The position numbers and the translations under genes were made by a program. Shown in pieces: positions 44,487 to 52,667 of a stretch of DNA of 64,000 bases (its first letter is position 1; each line of letters begins with the position of its first letter). Below the pieces are notes generated by a model that was given only the letters and a program-made list of their open reading frames with translations, was not told the DNA's origin and searched no databases. The stretch is from Neopusillimonas maritima (GTDB taxonomy: Bacteria; Pseudomonadota; Gammaproteobacteria; Burkholderiales; Burkholderiaceae_B): NCBI RefSeq assembly GCF_040930455.2, contig NZ_CP170494.1. One strand, given 5' to 3'.

Positions 44487-45185
44487 ATGGCGATACGTGG
44501 ATTGACTTTCGATGCCTACGGGACGTTGTTTGATGTACATTCCATCGTTCGGTTGGCTGAACAGTTGTTTCCCGACTCTGGCTCGCAGATATCAATATTG
44601 TGGCGCCAAAAGCAGATTGAGTATTCGCAACTGAGCTCTTTGTCTGATCCGTCGCCGGGCGGCAGCCTTCATTACCTTCCGTTTCGCGAGCTAACCGAAG
44701 CGGCACTGCGTTATAGTCTGAAACGCCTTAATTTGCCATTTACCGATGGGCACCTGCAATTGTTGATGGATAGCTATGACCAATTGGAAGCTTATCCGGA
44801 TTGTCATCGTGTTCTTGAATACACTAAGTTGCTGGGGCTGCCCACCGCCATTTTATCCAATGGTTCACCCGAGATGTTGAAGGGGGCCGTAAACAACTCC
44901 AGGTTGGAGTCTTTGTTCGATCATGTGATCTCGGTTGATGAGGTAAAGCAGTTCAAAACGCATCCTGCCTGCTATGACCTAGCTCCGTCTGCTTTGAAAC
45001 TTAAACCACAGGAAATTCTTTTCGTGTCGTCTAACGCCTGGGATATTCTGGGCGCTAATTGGTATGGGTTTACAACGTGTTGGGTCAATCGACAAGGGTT
45101 GCCTTTCGAAACTATCGGCCGGCAACCCCACTATATGTGCGCCAATCTTTCGGAGTTATTCGAAATAATTCAGGAAAACTCCTGA
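44487..45185 (+). CDS. L-2-haloacid dehalogenase (HAD type II)
   Basis: A 232-residue HAD-superfamily hydrolase. The whole catalytic set of L-2-haloacid dehalogenases is present with matching spacing: nucleophile Asp9, Thr13, Arg40, Ser124-Asn125, Lys157, Tyr163, Ser181, Asn183, Asp186. It would hydrolyse L-2-haloacids to D-2-hydroxyacids. ATG 44487 has TAGGAG upstream; the frame also extends into the tRNA, which is not credible. No transporter or regulator for haloacids is adjacent. Confidence 0.88.
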   Translation: MAIRGLTFDAYGTLFDVHSIVRLAEQLFPDSGSQISILWRQKQIEYSQLSSLSDPSPGGSLHYLPFRELTEAALRYSLKRLNLPFTDGHLQLLMDSYDQLEAYPDCHRVLEYTKLLGLPTAILSNGSPEMLKGAVNNSRLESLFDHVISVDEVKQFKTHPACYDLAPSALKLKPQEILFVSSNAWDILGANWYGFTTCWVNRQGLPFETIGRQPHYMCANLSELFEIIQENS

Positions 45186-45236
45186 AAGCACGACATTAAA
45201 GCGCGACACCGTGCCTTCTTGTCGCAACAAAAATCA

Positions 45237-47330
45237 TCAGAAAGTGAGGTTTGCCTCGGCGATGATTGAGCGGCCAGGGCCAGGAATACGGCCAATTGGA
45301 CTCACATCGGCGCCTCGGAAATAGTAGTCTGCATCCAATAAATTGTTGGCCACCAAACCTAGGCTTAATACTTGTCCGTCGCCCATTTTGAAGTCGCGTG
45401 CGATGCGGACGTTGACCAAGGTATAGTCGGGCAATTGCCCTGCTGAGCCGCTAGGGGTTTCTTGAACCGTGTTGGCAGCATCGCTGAAACTCTCGCCTAC
45501 GTAAAAGGCTGCGACACTAGCGTGCCAATTTTGATATTCGTAACCAAACTCTGCGCTGAAATGATGCTTTGGTGCGTTTGGTAATTGATTACCCGCAAAG
45601 GGTCCTGACTTCTGTTTTGTTTGCAGATATGTGTAGCCAAGGCGTAAGTCCAGGTTAGAGGTCAGTTCGAAGTCTGTTTGCAACTCCACGCCTCTGTGTT
45701 GGGTTTCCCCTAGATTTACGTAGCGATCACCAGCTTTGTCATATTGAATCTGGTCGGTGTAATCTATTTGAAACAAAGTGCTGGAAAGAGCCACTTTATC
45801 TGTTGCTTGCCAACGGGCGCCTAACTCATAATTCCAGGCAGTTTCGTTGGCCACGGCTTGTTTCTTTGTTGCTTGTGCAATCTGCACTGGCACAAGCGAT
45901 TTTTGCGCATTGGCAAAGACAAATAAGTCCTTGCTGACGTCAAACCCGATGGTGAGACCCGGCAATACTTCGTTTGCTTTGTTGGCTGAAGTGGCGCCGC
46001 CAAGCACGTCGGTGAAGTTCATGCGTACGCTTTCATATCGGACACCGGGTGTGATTTTGAGCGTATCGTTTAATAAGCTAAACGTATCGCTGGCGTACAG
46101 CGCTATTGCATTAGTTTCAAGGTCCCACTCGCGAATTGCGCTGGTTCTGCCGGTAGCCAATTTCATCCGGTTTACATCGAAATCGACTTTTTCATGCACA
46201 TAGCGCGCCCCAATGGTAATGGTTTGAATACCATGACGTACGGTGAGGCGAGGTTCTGTCCCCCATACATCGAACTTTCGTGGTGAGTCTGCAACGTCGG
46301 TTGATTGATAAGCGGGGTCCGACCAACCGGCGCCGTCACTAAAATTCTGTCCAAAGTAGAAAGTCCGATCAGCGCGATGAGCAAAGTTTCGCCATTTGAG
46401 TTCAACGTTCTCGTTAGGTCGATAAGTCCAGGCGAAGGTTCCACGCCACATTTTTGCTTTGTAAGCATCATAAGGTCGCTGGGACTGATAACGGTCTTCC
46501 TCATAAGCATTGGGGCTTAGAGCTCCGGGTAAGTCTGCGTCTACGTCGTAATATTGCAGACTGAAATCAAAATCATTACGTGCATTCAAGTAATACTCTG
46601 CGTCGAAGATGAAATTGTTAACCTGAGTATTCGAATGCTGACGAAATCCGTTTCCACGCTGGACATTGGCTTGCAACTGTAAAGCCAGGTCATCATTTAC
46701 GAATCCGCCTATTCGATAATAGGAGTCGTTAAAGATATGGCCGGTTTCACTCGCAATGGTTGCGCGCTGCTGAAATGTCTGCTCTAGTTTGCCGGGAATT
46801 GGACGAGTAATAAAGTTCATCACCCCGCCCACATTGTTGGGGCCGTAGTGCACCGCTGCTCCTCCACGCACAATATCGATTGTGTCGACACTTGCCATGG
46901 TAAGGGGAAAGAGAGATACGCCGACATTACTGTAGGGGCCAATGGCAATCGGATAACCATCCACAAGCATTTGTAGTCTTTCACTGCGCAAAGGATTTAA
47001 TCCTCGTAACCCGATGTTTGGCAAGATACCGGTACCTGTCTCATCGAGAATCTGGACGCTCGGTGACGAGCGTAATGCGTCTTCAAGATTTAGTGCACCG
47101 CTTTGCTCAATTTGCCGCCGGTCGATGACCGTTCTGGCACCGGAGTATTCCTTAGCGTCTTCCGCTGTTGGATTTCCGATCCAGTCGCCCTGAACGGTAA
47201 TAGTATCGAGTGCCTGTTGTTGTACAACCTGAGCGTCAACCACAGAAGGCAAAGCAAGCAGTGTCATGCTGACAGCCAGCGAATGCAAGCGACGAGCTGT
47301 ATGCGCCGTCCTGTTAACGACTTTGGACAT
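45237..47330 (-). CDS. TonB-dependent receptor, FecA-like
   Basis: A 697-residue outer-membrane receptor: signal peptide ending near VVDA, TonB box DTITV at 42-46, plug domain with GLRGLNPLRSERLQMLVDG and IDIVRGGAAVHYGPNNVGGV, then a 22-strand barrel ending in Phe. The plug most resembles ferric dicitrate receptor FecA, but the N-terminal signalling domain is missing and no fecI/fecR genes are nearby. Two Fur-box-like sites precede it, so iron repression is expected. Ligand not proven. Confidence 0.88.
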   Translation of the reverse strand: MSKVVNRTAHTARRLHSLAVSMTLLALPSVVDAQVVQQQALDTITVQGDWIGNPTAEDAKEYSGARTVIDRRQIEQSGALNLEDALRSSPSVQILDETGTGILPNIGLRGLNPLRSERLQMLVDGYPIAIGPYSNVGVSLFPLTMASVDTIDIVRGGAAVHYGPNNVGGVMNFITRPIPGKLEQTFQQRATIASETGHIFNDSYYRIGGFVNDDLALQLQANVQRGNGFRQHSNTQVNNFIFDAEYYLNARNDFDFSLQYYDVDADLPGALSPNAYEEDRYQSQRPYDAYKAKMWRGTFAWTYRPNENVELKWRNFAHRADRTFYFGQNFSDGAGWSDPAYQSTDVADSPRKFDVWGTEPRLTVRHGIQTITIGARYVHEKVDFDVNRMKLATGRTSAIREWDLETNAIALYASDTFSLLNDTLKITPGVRYESVRMNFTDVLGGATSANKANEVLPGLTIGFDVSKDLFVFANAQKSLVPVQIAQATKKQAVANETAWNYELGARWQATDKVALSSTLFQIDYTDQIQYDKAGDRYVNLGETQHRGVELQTDFELTSNLDLRLGYTYLQTKQKSGPFAGNQLPNAPKHHFSAEFGYEYQNWHASVAAFYVGESFSDAANTVQETPSGSAGQLPDYTLVNVRIARDFKMGDGQVLSLGLVANNLLDADYYFRGADVSPIGRIPGPGRSIIAEANLTF

Positions 47331-47345
47331 TTTCTCTCCCTTTAT

Positions 47346-47384
47346 TGATAATAATTCTCAATTTTACTATGAGAATTCTTACCA
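47346..47384 (-). promoter_or_regulatory. Tandem Fur-box-like sites upstream of the receptor
   Basis: TGATAATAATTCTCA (47346-47360) fits the 7-1-7 Fur consensus TGATAATNATTATCA with one mismatch. A weaker copy, TGAGAATTCTTACCA (47370-47384), has 11 of 14 matches. The two share an 8-bp inverted repeat, AATTCTCA and TGAGAATT, 9 nt apart. They lie 16-54 bp upstream of the receptor start. Confidence 0.75.
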
Positions 47385-47517
47385 TAAACTTAATGGAGGT
47401 ATACGGCCAGTGATCATCGAACACCTTGTCAGACAGGTGTTACGGTCAATCATTCGGGAGAGGGGCTGTGAAAGATGTCGGTCCTGTGGCACAACATTTG
47501 GAGGTCAAGTATCACGA

Positions 47518-47844
47518 TTACATCATGCGTGCATGTTGATTCCACAAGATCCAGATCGTTCCGCTCACGATAATCAAAACGATAAGCGATGTGAACAGGA
47601 TCAACAGGAGGTCGTCGCGGTGTGAGCGGCCATCCACATGCAAAAAATACCGAATCTGCGCGGCGCACTGAACCAGTGCGAGGATGCCGAGCAAAATTAA
47701 TGCAGCCGGGCCGGTTAGCAGTTTGAACCAGACCACTGAAAAAGAGGCGACGGTTAAAATAAAGGCGAGCACAAGACCCTTAACGTAATCGCGCTGTTCC
47801 GCACTTTCCTCGTGATGCTCGGTTGAAGAAACACCCTGTTTCAT
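47518..47844 (-). CDS. cyoD: Cytochrome o ubiquinol oxidase subunit IV
   Basis: A 108-residue membrane subunit with three hydrophobic helices (LVLAFILTVASFSVVWF, ALILLGILALVQCAAQI, LILFTSLIVLIIVSGTIWI). It assists assembly of the CuB centre in CyoB. The frame extends further upstream, but ATG 47844 overlaps the cyoC stop by 4 bp and gives the family length. Last gene of the cyoABCD operon; no cyoE follows. Confidence 0.93.
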   Translation of the reverse strand: MKQGVSSTEHHEESAEQRDYVKGLVLAFILTVASFSVVWFKLLTGPAALILLGILALVQCAAQIRYFLHVDGRSHRDDLLLILFTSLIVLIIVSGTIWILWNQHARMM

Positions 47845-48473
47845 AGAACGACCCCGTATAAATAAACAAAGGTGAAAATGCCGATCCAGATGATGTCGAG
47901 CATGTGCCAGAAAAGCGCCAGCCGCATCAGCCTTAGTTTGACCGGACCAACTGGGCCCAATGTGGCAAGCTGAACAGCAAGAACGATGAGCCAAATGATG
48001 GCAACCGAAACGTGCAGCGCGTGCGTGCCGGTAAGAAGGTAATAAGCAGACAGAAAACCGCTGGTTTGCGGGGCGGCGCCGTGCTCTGTTAGCAGTATGC
48101 GATAGTCGTTTAATTCAAGGCCGACGAACAAGGCACCCAGCAGGCCCGTAAGCGTAAGCCAGAGCGCTAGACGGCCTTGATTCTTACGGTATTTCAGCTC
48201 GAGTATGGCCAGCCCGAAGGTAAAGCTGGAGGCAAGCAGTACCATTGTTTCAAGAAAGACAGGGCTCAGGTCAAAAATGTCCTTCGGGCTTGGGCCTAGT
48301 GCAACACCCTGTATGCTCATTGCTGCATAAGTGGCGAACAGGACCGAAAACAGGACCAGGTCGCTCATCAGAAAGATCCAAAAACCGAAGATCTTCTCTT
48401 CGGCCTCCTCGTGGTTTTCCGGGTCGGTTGGCCCCAGATTGACGCCGGGATGGAGACGTTGATAAAGCTTCAT
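47841..48473 (-). CDS. cyoC: Cytochrome o ubiquinol oxidase subunit III
   Basis: A 210-residue five-helix membrane subunit of the heme-copper oxidase family (FGFWIFLMSDLVLFSVLFATY near the N-terminus; THALHVSVAIIWL near 140). It is not catalytic but stabilises the complex. It overlaps cyoB and cyoD by 4 bp on each side. Confidence 0.95.
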   Translation of the reverse strand: MKLYQRLHPGVNLGPTDPENHEEAEEKIFGFWIFLMSDLVLFSVLFATYAAMSIQGVALGPSPKDIFDLSPVFLETMVLLASSFTFGLAILELKYRKNQGRLALWLTLTGLLGALFVGLELNDYRILLTEHGAAPQTSGFLSAYYLLTGTHALHVSVAIIWLIVLAVQLATLGPVGPVKLRLMRLALFWHMLDIIWIGIFTFVYLYGVVL

Positions 48474-50599
48474 GTCGTAGCCTCGGTCATGTTGCCTTTC
48501 ATATTCTGCGCAAATCTCTTTTCATGTCGTTCCGGTAATGCTTTGCCTTGGTTAGCTGAGCCGGTTTCATCATCACGCGTGACACCGGGAGCGTTGCGAA
48601 CGGCTTCGAGGAAGGCTTCGTTTTGAGCGCGGACCACGTCGGCAGGGATGGTTTCTTCGGTATCGAGATTGAATGAACTGGCAATGACGACTGCCCAGAT
48701 CATGATGAACCCGATAATTGCCAACCACCAAATGTGCCAGATCAGGCCGAAGGCACTGGCGCAGGCAAAAAGACCGATCAGCGGGGCTATGGCAGAGTTA
48801 CGTGGCACCTGTATGTCTTCATATTTGGCCGGCGTTTGGTACGCGGTGCCGTTGCATTTGGCGGCATCGAACGCGTCTTGAGAAGACACCGTGGGCACGA
48901 CTGCGAAATTCCAGCTCGGCGCAGGAGCGGGAATAGACCACTCCAGCGAACGGCCGTCCCAGGGATCGCCCAGCGGCACGGCCAGCTCTTTGCGGCGCTT
49001 CACCGAAACAATCACTTGGGCAATGAGTAGCGCAGTACCGGCCAAAATCATTGCGGCGCCCAACATGGCGATGGCGAACCAGATGAGATAGGCGGGGTCG
49101 GCCCATGTGGCTGTGCGGCGCGTTGCCCCCATCATGCCGATCCAGTACAGCGGGAAGAAAGCCAACACGAAGCCGGGCGCGAGGAACCAGAACGCCTTGC
49201 GGCCCAGCCCTTCATGCAGGCGAAAGCCGAACGCCTTTGGAAACCAGAACTGCACGGCGGCAAACATACCGAACAAAACGCCGGGAATGATCACGTTGTG
49301 GAAATGCGCTACCAGGAACAATGAGTTGTGGACCTGGAAATCGATGGTGGGGTTGGCGAGCAAGATGCCGGTGGAACCACCCAGCACGAACATGAACAGG
49401 AAATTGATGTGGAACAGCATGGGTACGGTAAAACGGATACGGCCACGGTACATGGTTAGCATCCAGTCATAGATTTTGACCCCTGTAGGAATGCCGATGA
49501 GCATGGTGGCAATGCCGAATGCAGCGTTCACGCCGGCGCTTTGGCCCATAGTGAAAAAATGATGCAGCCAGACGCAGAATGAAAAGACGGCGATGCACAT
49601 GGTTGCGCACACGAGAGAGGTATAACCGTAGATGCGCTTGCCCGAGAACGTGGAGACCACTTCAGACCATACGCCGAAGGCGGGGAGCACAAGAATGTAA
49701 ACCTCGGGATGACCGAACAGACAAAAAAGATTGGCGAAATTCATCATGTTGCCGCCGTCGCCGTTGGTGAAGAAATGGAAATCGGCATAGCGGTCGAGTG
49801 CAAGCATTAAGCTGGCCGCCGTTAACGGCGCCATGGCGAAAATCATCAGGATTGATGTGCAGAGCGTTGTCCAGGTAAACATGGGCATGCGGAAAAGGTT
49901 CATGCCTGGGCAGCGCTTCTTGTAGATCGTAACGGCAAAGTTAATGCCTGTTAGTGTGGAGCCTATGGAGCCTAGCGTGACGGCCCATATCCAATAATCG
50001 ACTCCTTCTCCGGGGCTGAATTCGATGCCGGTGTAGGGCGGGTAGGCTGTCCAGCCACCGGTTGAGAATTTGCCCACGACCAGCGAAATCATCACCAGTA
50101 TGGCGCCGGCCACCGTCAACATGAGCGAAATGGCGTTAAGCCGGGGGAAACTGACGTCGCGTGCGCCGATTTGCAGTGGCATCACGTAGTTCATCAGACC
50201 CGTGATAAAGGGCATGGCAACGAAGAAAATCATGATCGTGCCATGCGTGGTGAAGAGCTGGCCAAAATGGTCGGCCGAAAGGTAACCGGAGCCATCGTAG
50301 GCGGCCAATTGTTGCGAACGCATCACGGCGGCTTCGATGACCGCGCGCAAGAACATGACAATGGCCAGTACGATGTACATGATGCCGACCTTCTTGTGAT
50401 CGACACTGGTGAGCCAGTCTGTCCAGAGCGGTCGCCACCACTTCATGACGGTGAGCAATATGAATAAGGCAATGCCCCCAAGTACCACAACACTGCCCGC
50501 ACCTGAGGCAACGAATTCGCTGGTGGACGGGTTTTCGATGGCACCGGAAAAAACCAGGGAGTCCCACGTGAGTCGCCCAAATATCGTTTCCCAGGTCAT
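48470..50599 (-). CDS. cyoB: Cytochrome o ubiquinol oxidase subunit I
   Basis: A 709-residue catalytic subunit reducing O2 to water and pumping protons. Heme and copper ligands are readable: His in FTTHGTIMIFF (low-spin heme), GHPEVYILVLP with the cross-linked His-Tyr pair, WLHHFF (CuB), and LVAHFHNVI (both hemes). About 15 helices. The start overlaps the cyoA stop (ATGA). Confidence 0.97.
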   Translation of the reverse strand: MTWETIFGRLTWDSLVFSGAIENPSTSEFVASGAGSVVVLGGIALFILLTVMKWWRPLWTDWLTSVDHKKVGIMYIVLAIVMFLRAVIEAAVMRSQQLAAYDGSGYLSADHFGQLFTTHGTIMIFFVAMPFITGLMNYVMPLQIGARDVSFPRLNAISLMLTVAGAILVMISLVVGKFSTGGWTAYPPYTGIEFSPGEGVDYWIWAVTLGSIGSTLTGINFAVTIYKKRCPGMNLFRMPMFTWTTLCTSILMIFAMAPLTAASLMLALDRYADFHFFTNGDGGNMMNFANLFCLFGHPEVYILVLPAFGVWSEVVSTFSGKRIYGYTSLVCATMCIAVFSFCVWLHHFFTMGQSAGVNAAFGIATMLIGIPTGVKIYDWMLTMYRGRIRFTVPMLFHINFLFMFVLGGSTGILLANPTIDFQVHNSLFLVAHFHNVIIPGVLFGMFAAVQFWFPKAFGFRLHEGLGRKAFWFLAPGFVLAFFPLYWIGMMGATRRTATWADPAYLIWFAIAMLGAAMILAGTALLIAQVIVSVKRRKELAVPLGDPWDGRSLEWSIPAPAPSWNFAVVPTVSSQDAFDAAKCNGTAYQTPAKYEDIQVPRNSAIAPLIGLFACASAFGLIWHIWWLAIIGFIMIWAVVIASSFNLDTEETIPADVVRAQNEAFLEAVRNAPGVTRDDETGSANQGKALPERHEKRFAQNMKGNMTEATT

Positions 50600-51573
50600 T
50601 GGTTCACCTTCGCCACTTCTTGATGGCCGTGTTGTTTGTGCATGTCGGCAGTCATGTTGAGCCGTTCGGGTGCAAAGCTGGCAATGATTTTGTTGAAAAG
50701 GTCTGGGTCGAATGAGGAATAGAGCATGGGTTCCCTGACAATAGAGGGTTTAAGCAGCGTTTCGTACCCTTGCCAGTTAAGCTGCTTAGGGGCGTTGCGC
50801 ATTTTTTCGGCCCAGGCAGTGAACGCATCGTTGGTCATGACTTCCGTTCGGAACGATTGAGCGGCAAACCCGGTGCCGTTGTATTGCATGTTGCGGCCCA
50901 GATACGTGCCTGGTTCGTCAGCGATAAGGTTCAGTTTTGTTGTCATGCCGGCCATTGTGTATATCTGCCCGGCCAGGCGAGGCACCATGAATGATTGCAT
51001 GACGGTGCCGCTGGTTAGTGTTAGCGTGACCGGGCGTTTTTCGGGCAGGGCAAGAAGGTTGACCGTGGCGACACCTTGTTCCGGGTAAAGAAAAATGAAC
51101 TTCCAGTCGAGCGATACGACCTGAATTTGAAGTGGGTCTTCACCTAACGGCGCATAAGGGTCGTATTTGTGGGTGTCTTTCCATAAGGCGGTGGCCAGCA
51201 GGATAATGATTACGACGGGCAAGCCCCAGATGAACAGCTCGACCCCCCAGTTGAATTCCCAATCGGGTTTGTAGGCGCCCCGTGCTCCGCGGCGGTAGCG
51301 TATCAGAATGAGAGGAATCGCAATAAAGATGGGAATGACCACGAGTGCGGCCATGATCAAGCTGATCGTTCCGAAGTGTGATAGCTGGGCTGCAGCTACG
51401 GGGCCTGCGGGATCCATAAAGCCTTGCGATGGTGCTACGGCGCCGGACTTTGAGGTTTCCTGAGCCAGTGTGGTGGCAAAGATACCTGGGAGAATCAGTA
51501 GCGCGGCCAGAGCACAAAAAATGGAGGAAATGCGTTTATAGATTAAGCGGGCACCACTGACATGATTCAACAT
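50596..51573 (-). CDS. cyoA: Cytochrome o ubiquinol oxidase subunit II
   Basis: A 325-residue subunit with an N-terminal signal/anchor, a second membrane helix (about 70-140 hairpin) and a periplasmic cupredoxin-like domain. The CuA cysteines of cytochrome c oxidases are absent (SGTVMQSFMVPRLAGQIYTMAG), as expected for a quinol oxidase. ATG 51573 has AGGA upstream; the in-frame TTG at 51600 lacks one. A 15-bp direct repeat lies upstream at 51612-51647. Confidence 0.95.
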   Translation of the reverse strand: MLNHVSGARLIYKRISSIFCALAALLILPGIFATTLAQETSKSGAVAPSQGFMDPAGPVAAAQLSHFGTISLIMAALVVIPIFIAIPLILIRYRRGARGAYKPDWEFNWGVELFIWGLPVVIIILLATALWKDTHKYDPYAPLGEDPLQIQVVSLDWKFIFLYPEQGVATVNLLALPEKRPVTLTLTSGTVMQSFMVPRLAGQIYTMAGMTTKLNLIADEPGTYLGRNMQYNGTGFAAQSFRTEVMTNDAFTAWAEKMRNAPKQLNWQGYETLLKPSIVREPMLYSSFDPDLFNKIIASFAPERLNMTADMHKQHGHQEVAKVNQ

Positions 51574-51611
51574 AATTCCTCGCTTAACCAAAGGATACAA
51601 GACTTACATGA

Positions 51612-51647
51612 AGAGAGGCAATGCTTATAGCGAGAGAGGCAATGCTT
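51612..51647. repeat. 15-bp direct repeat, 21-bp period, upstream of cyoA
   Basis: AGAGAGGCAATGCTT occurs at 51612-51626 and again, identically, at 51633-51647. The start-to-start distance of 21 bp is two helical turns, so two proteins could bind the same DNA face. It lies 39-74 bp upstream of the cyoA start and is a candidate operator for the cyo operon. The rest of 51574-51719 shows nothing further. Confidence 0.55.
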
Positions 51648-51719
51648 TGGCGTAGTTGTGCCGAGCGGTTCAGCTTTTCATGTCAGTTGCGACTAAAGGC
51701 GAGGAAAACCAGATTGTTT

Positions 51720-52526
51720 TTATTTGGTCGCGCTAGCGAGCAGCAAATAATATCTCACCAGCTCGTTTCGAAAATGAATGCCTAATCTGTCGAACGCCCG
51801 GTTTCTGTAGGTTTTTACTGTGGGTAGCTTTAAACCCAGGTCTGTCGCAATGCCTTCGTAGCTCATTCCCAATACGGTTCTGGCCACAACATCGAGCTCT
51901 CGTTCTGTGAGGTCTGGGCGACGCGCCTGGAATGTCAGGCGAACGGCGTCCACCGACATGGCATTGGTTAAGTGCGACTGCAGCGAAAGTGCCAGGTGAC
52001 GTCGAACGGCGGCCAGCAGGGCCGGCGCCAAAGCTTCAAACGCGGCGAGTTCGTGATCGCTGTATAAACGTTGGTCGTTATAACGATAGAAGTTCAGGGC
52101 GAAAATTTCGCTTTGCGACTCTGCTTCCACAACGGACAGGCGTTCGCTCATGTCGAACTGCCGGTAGACTTTGTCTCGGTGTAGGGGCGTGGGAATTTCT
52201 TCTGCTGTTAAATGCGTGATGGCGGGGCTGGTAACCCCGGAGCTGTCGAGAATGAAGCTTTTGTCGGCCAGGTGAGGGCCGGAGAGATAGGCACGCCAGC
52301 TATCGGCAGTGGTGTCTTTGCGTTGGTAGGTGCTTGACAAGAACATGCGAGGTTGCGACCCGCCCACCCGGTAAACCGACCAACACCCCACCGGCATGAC
52401 GCGGTTTACCTGCTGCAAGACTTCGTGGGAGAAATTCTCCACACCAATGCCGGTGACGATTTTTGCAACGGCATCTTGTATTAGCGCAGCATCTGAGGCC
52501 GCGCCCTCGAGTCTCCATGCACGCAT
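51720..52526 (-). CDS. LuxR-family transcriptional regulator
   Basis: A regulator of about 268 residues with an N-terminal sensory region of unrecognised ligand type and a C-terminal LuxR helix-turn-helix (LTERELDVVARTVLGMSYEG, then IATDLGLKLPTVKTYRNRAF). Two starts are reasonable: ATG 52526, preceded by CGGGGT, or ATG 52559 (11 residues longer). It is divergent from the catabolic operon at 52668, so it probably controls it; it also lies next to cyoA. Confidence 0.8.
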   Translation of the reverse strand: MRAWRLEGAASDAALIQDAVAKIVTGIGVENFSHEVLQQVNRVMPVGCWSVYRVGGSQPRMFLSSTYQRKDTTADSWRAYLSGPHLADKSFILDSSGVTSPAITHLTAEEIPTPLHRDKVYRQFDMSERLSVVEAESQSEIFALNFYRYNDQRLYSDHELAAFEALAPALLAAVRRHLALSLQSHLTNAMSVDAVRLTFQARRPDLTERELDVVARTVLGMSYEGIATDLGLKLPTVKTYRNRAFDRLGIHFRNELVRYYLLLASATK

Positions 52527-52553
52527 TTTGTACCCCGTGTTTTGTCGAATACG

Positions 52554-52606
52554 TGTCATCTTTTCGGATGACAGTGTTTTTTTTCTTATTTGCCTAGTAT
52601 AAGGCA
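52554..52606. promoter_or_regulatory. Divergent control region: terminator-like hairpin and dyad
   Basis: TGTCATC (52554-52560) pairs with GATGACA (52567-52573) and is followed on the plus strand by GTGTTTTTTTTC, a terminator shape pointing toward the operon. Further on, TGCCT (52591-52595) and AGGCA (52602-52606) form a dyad around AGTATA that overlaps a possible -10 (TAGTAT). The dyad is a candidate LuxR-type operator. Confidence 0.35.
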
Positions 52607-52667
52607 GGCCGCAGATCAATAGTGAAACACTGGGGCAGCTTAAAAATAAACCAAAAGGAGACACGTA

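Noticed and set aside
45203..45225. GCGACA/TGTCGC hairpin between the dehalogenase and receptor genes
   Set aside because: Six-bp stem with 11-nt loop and no T-run; not strong enough to call a terminator.
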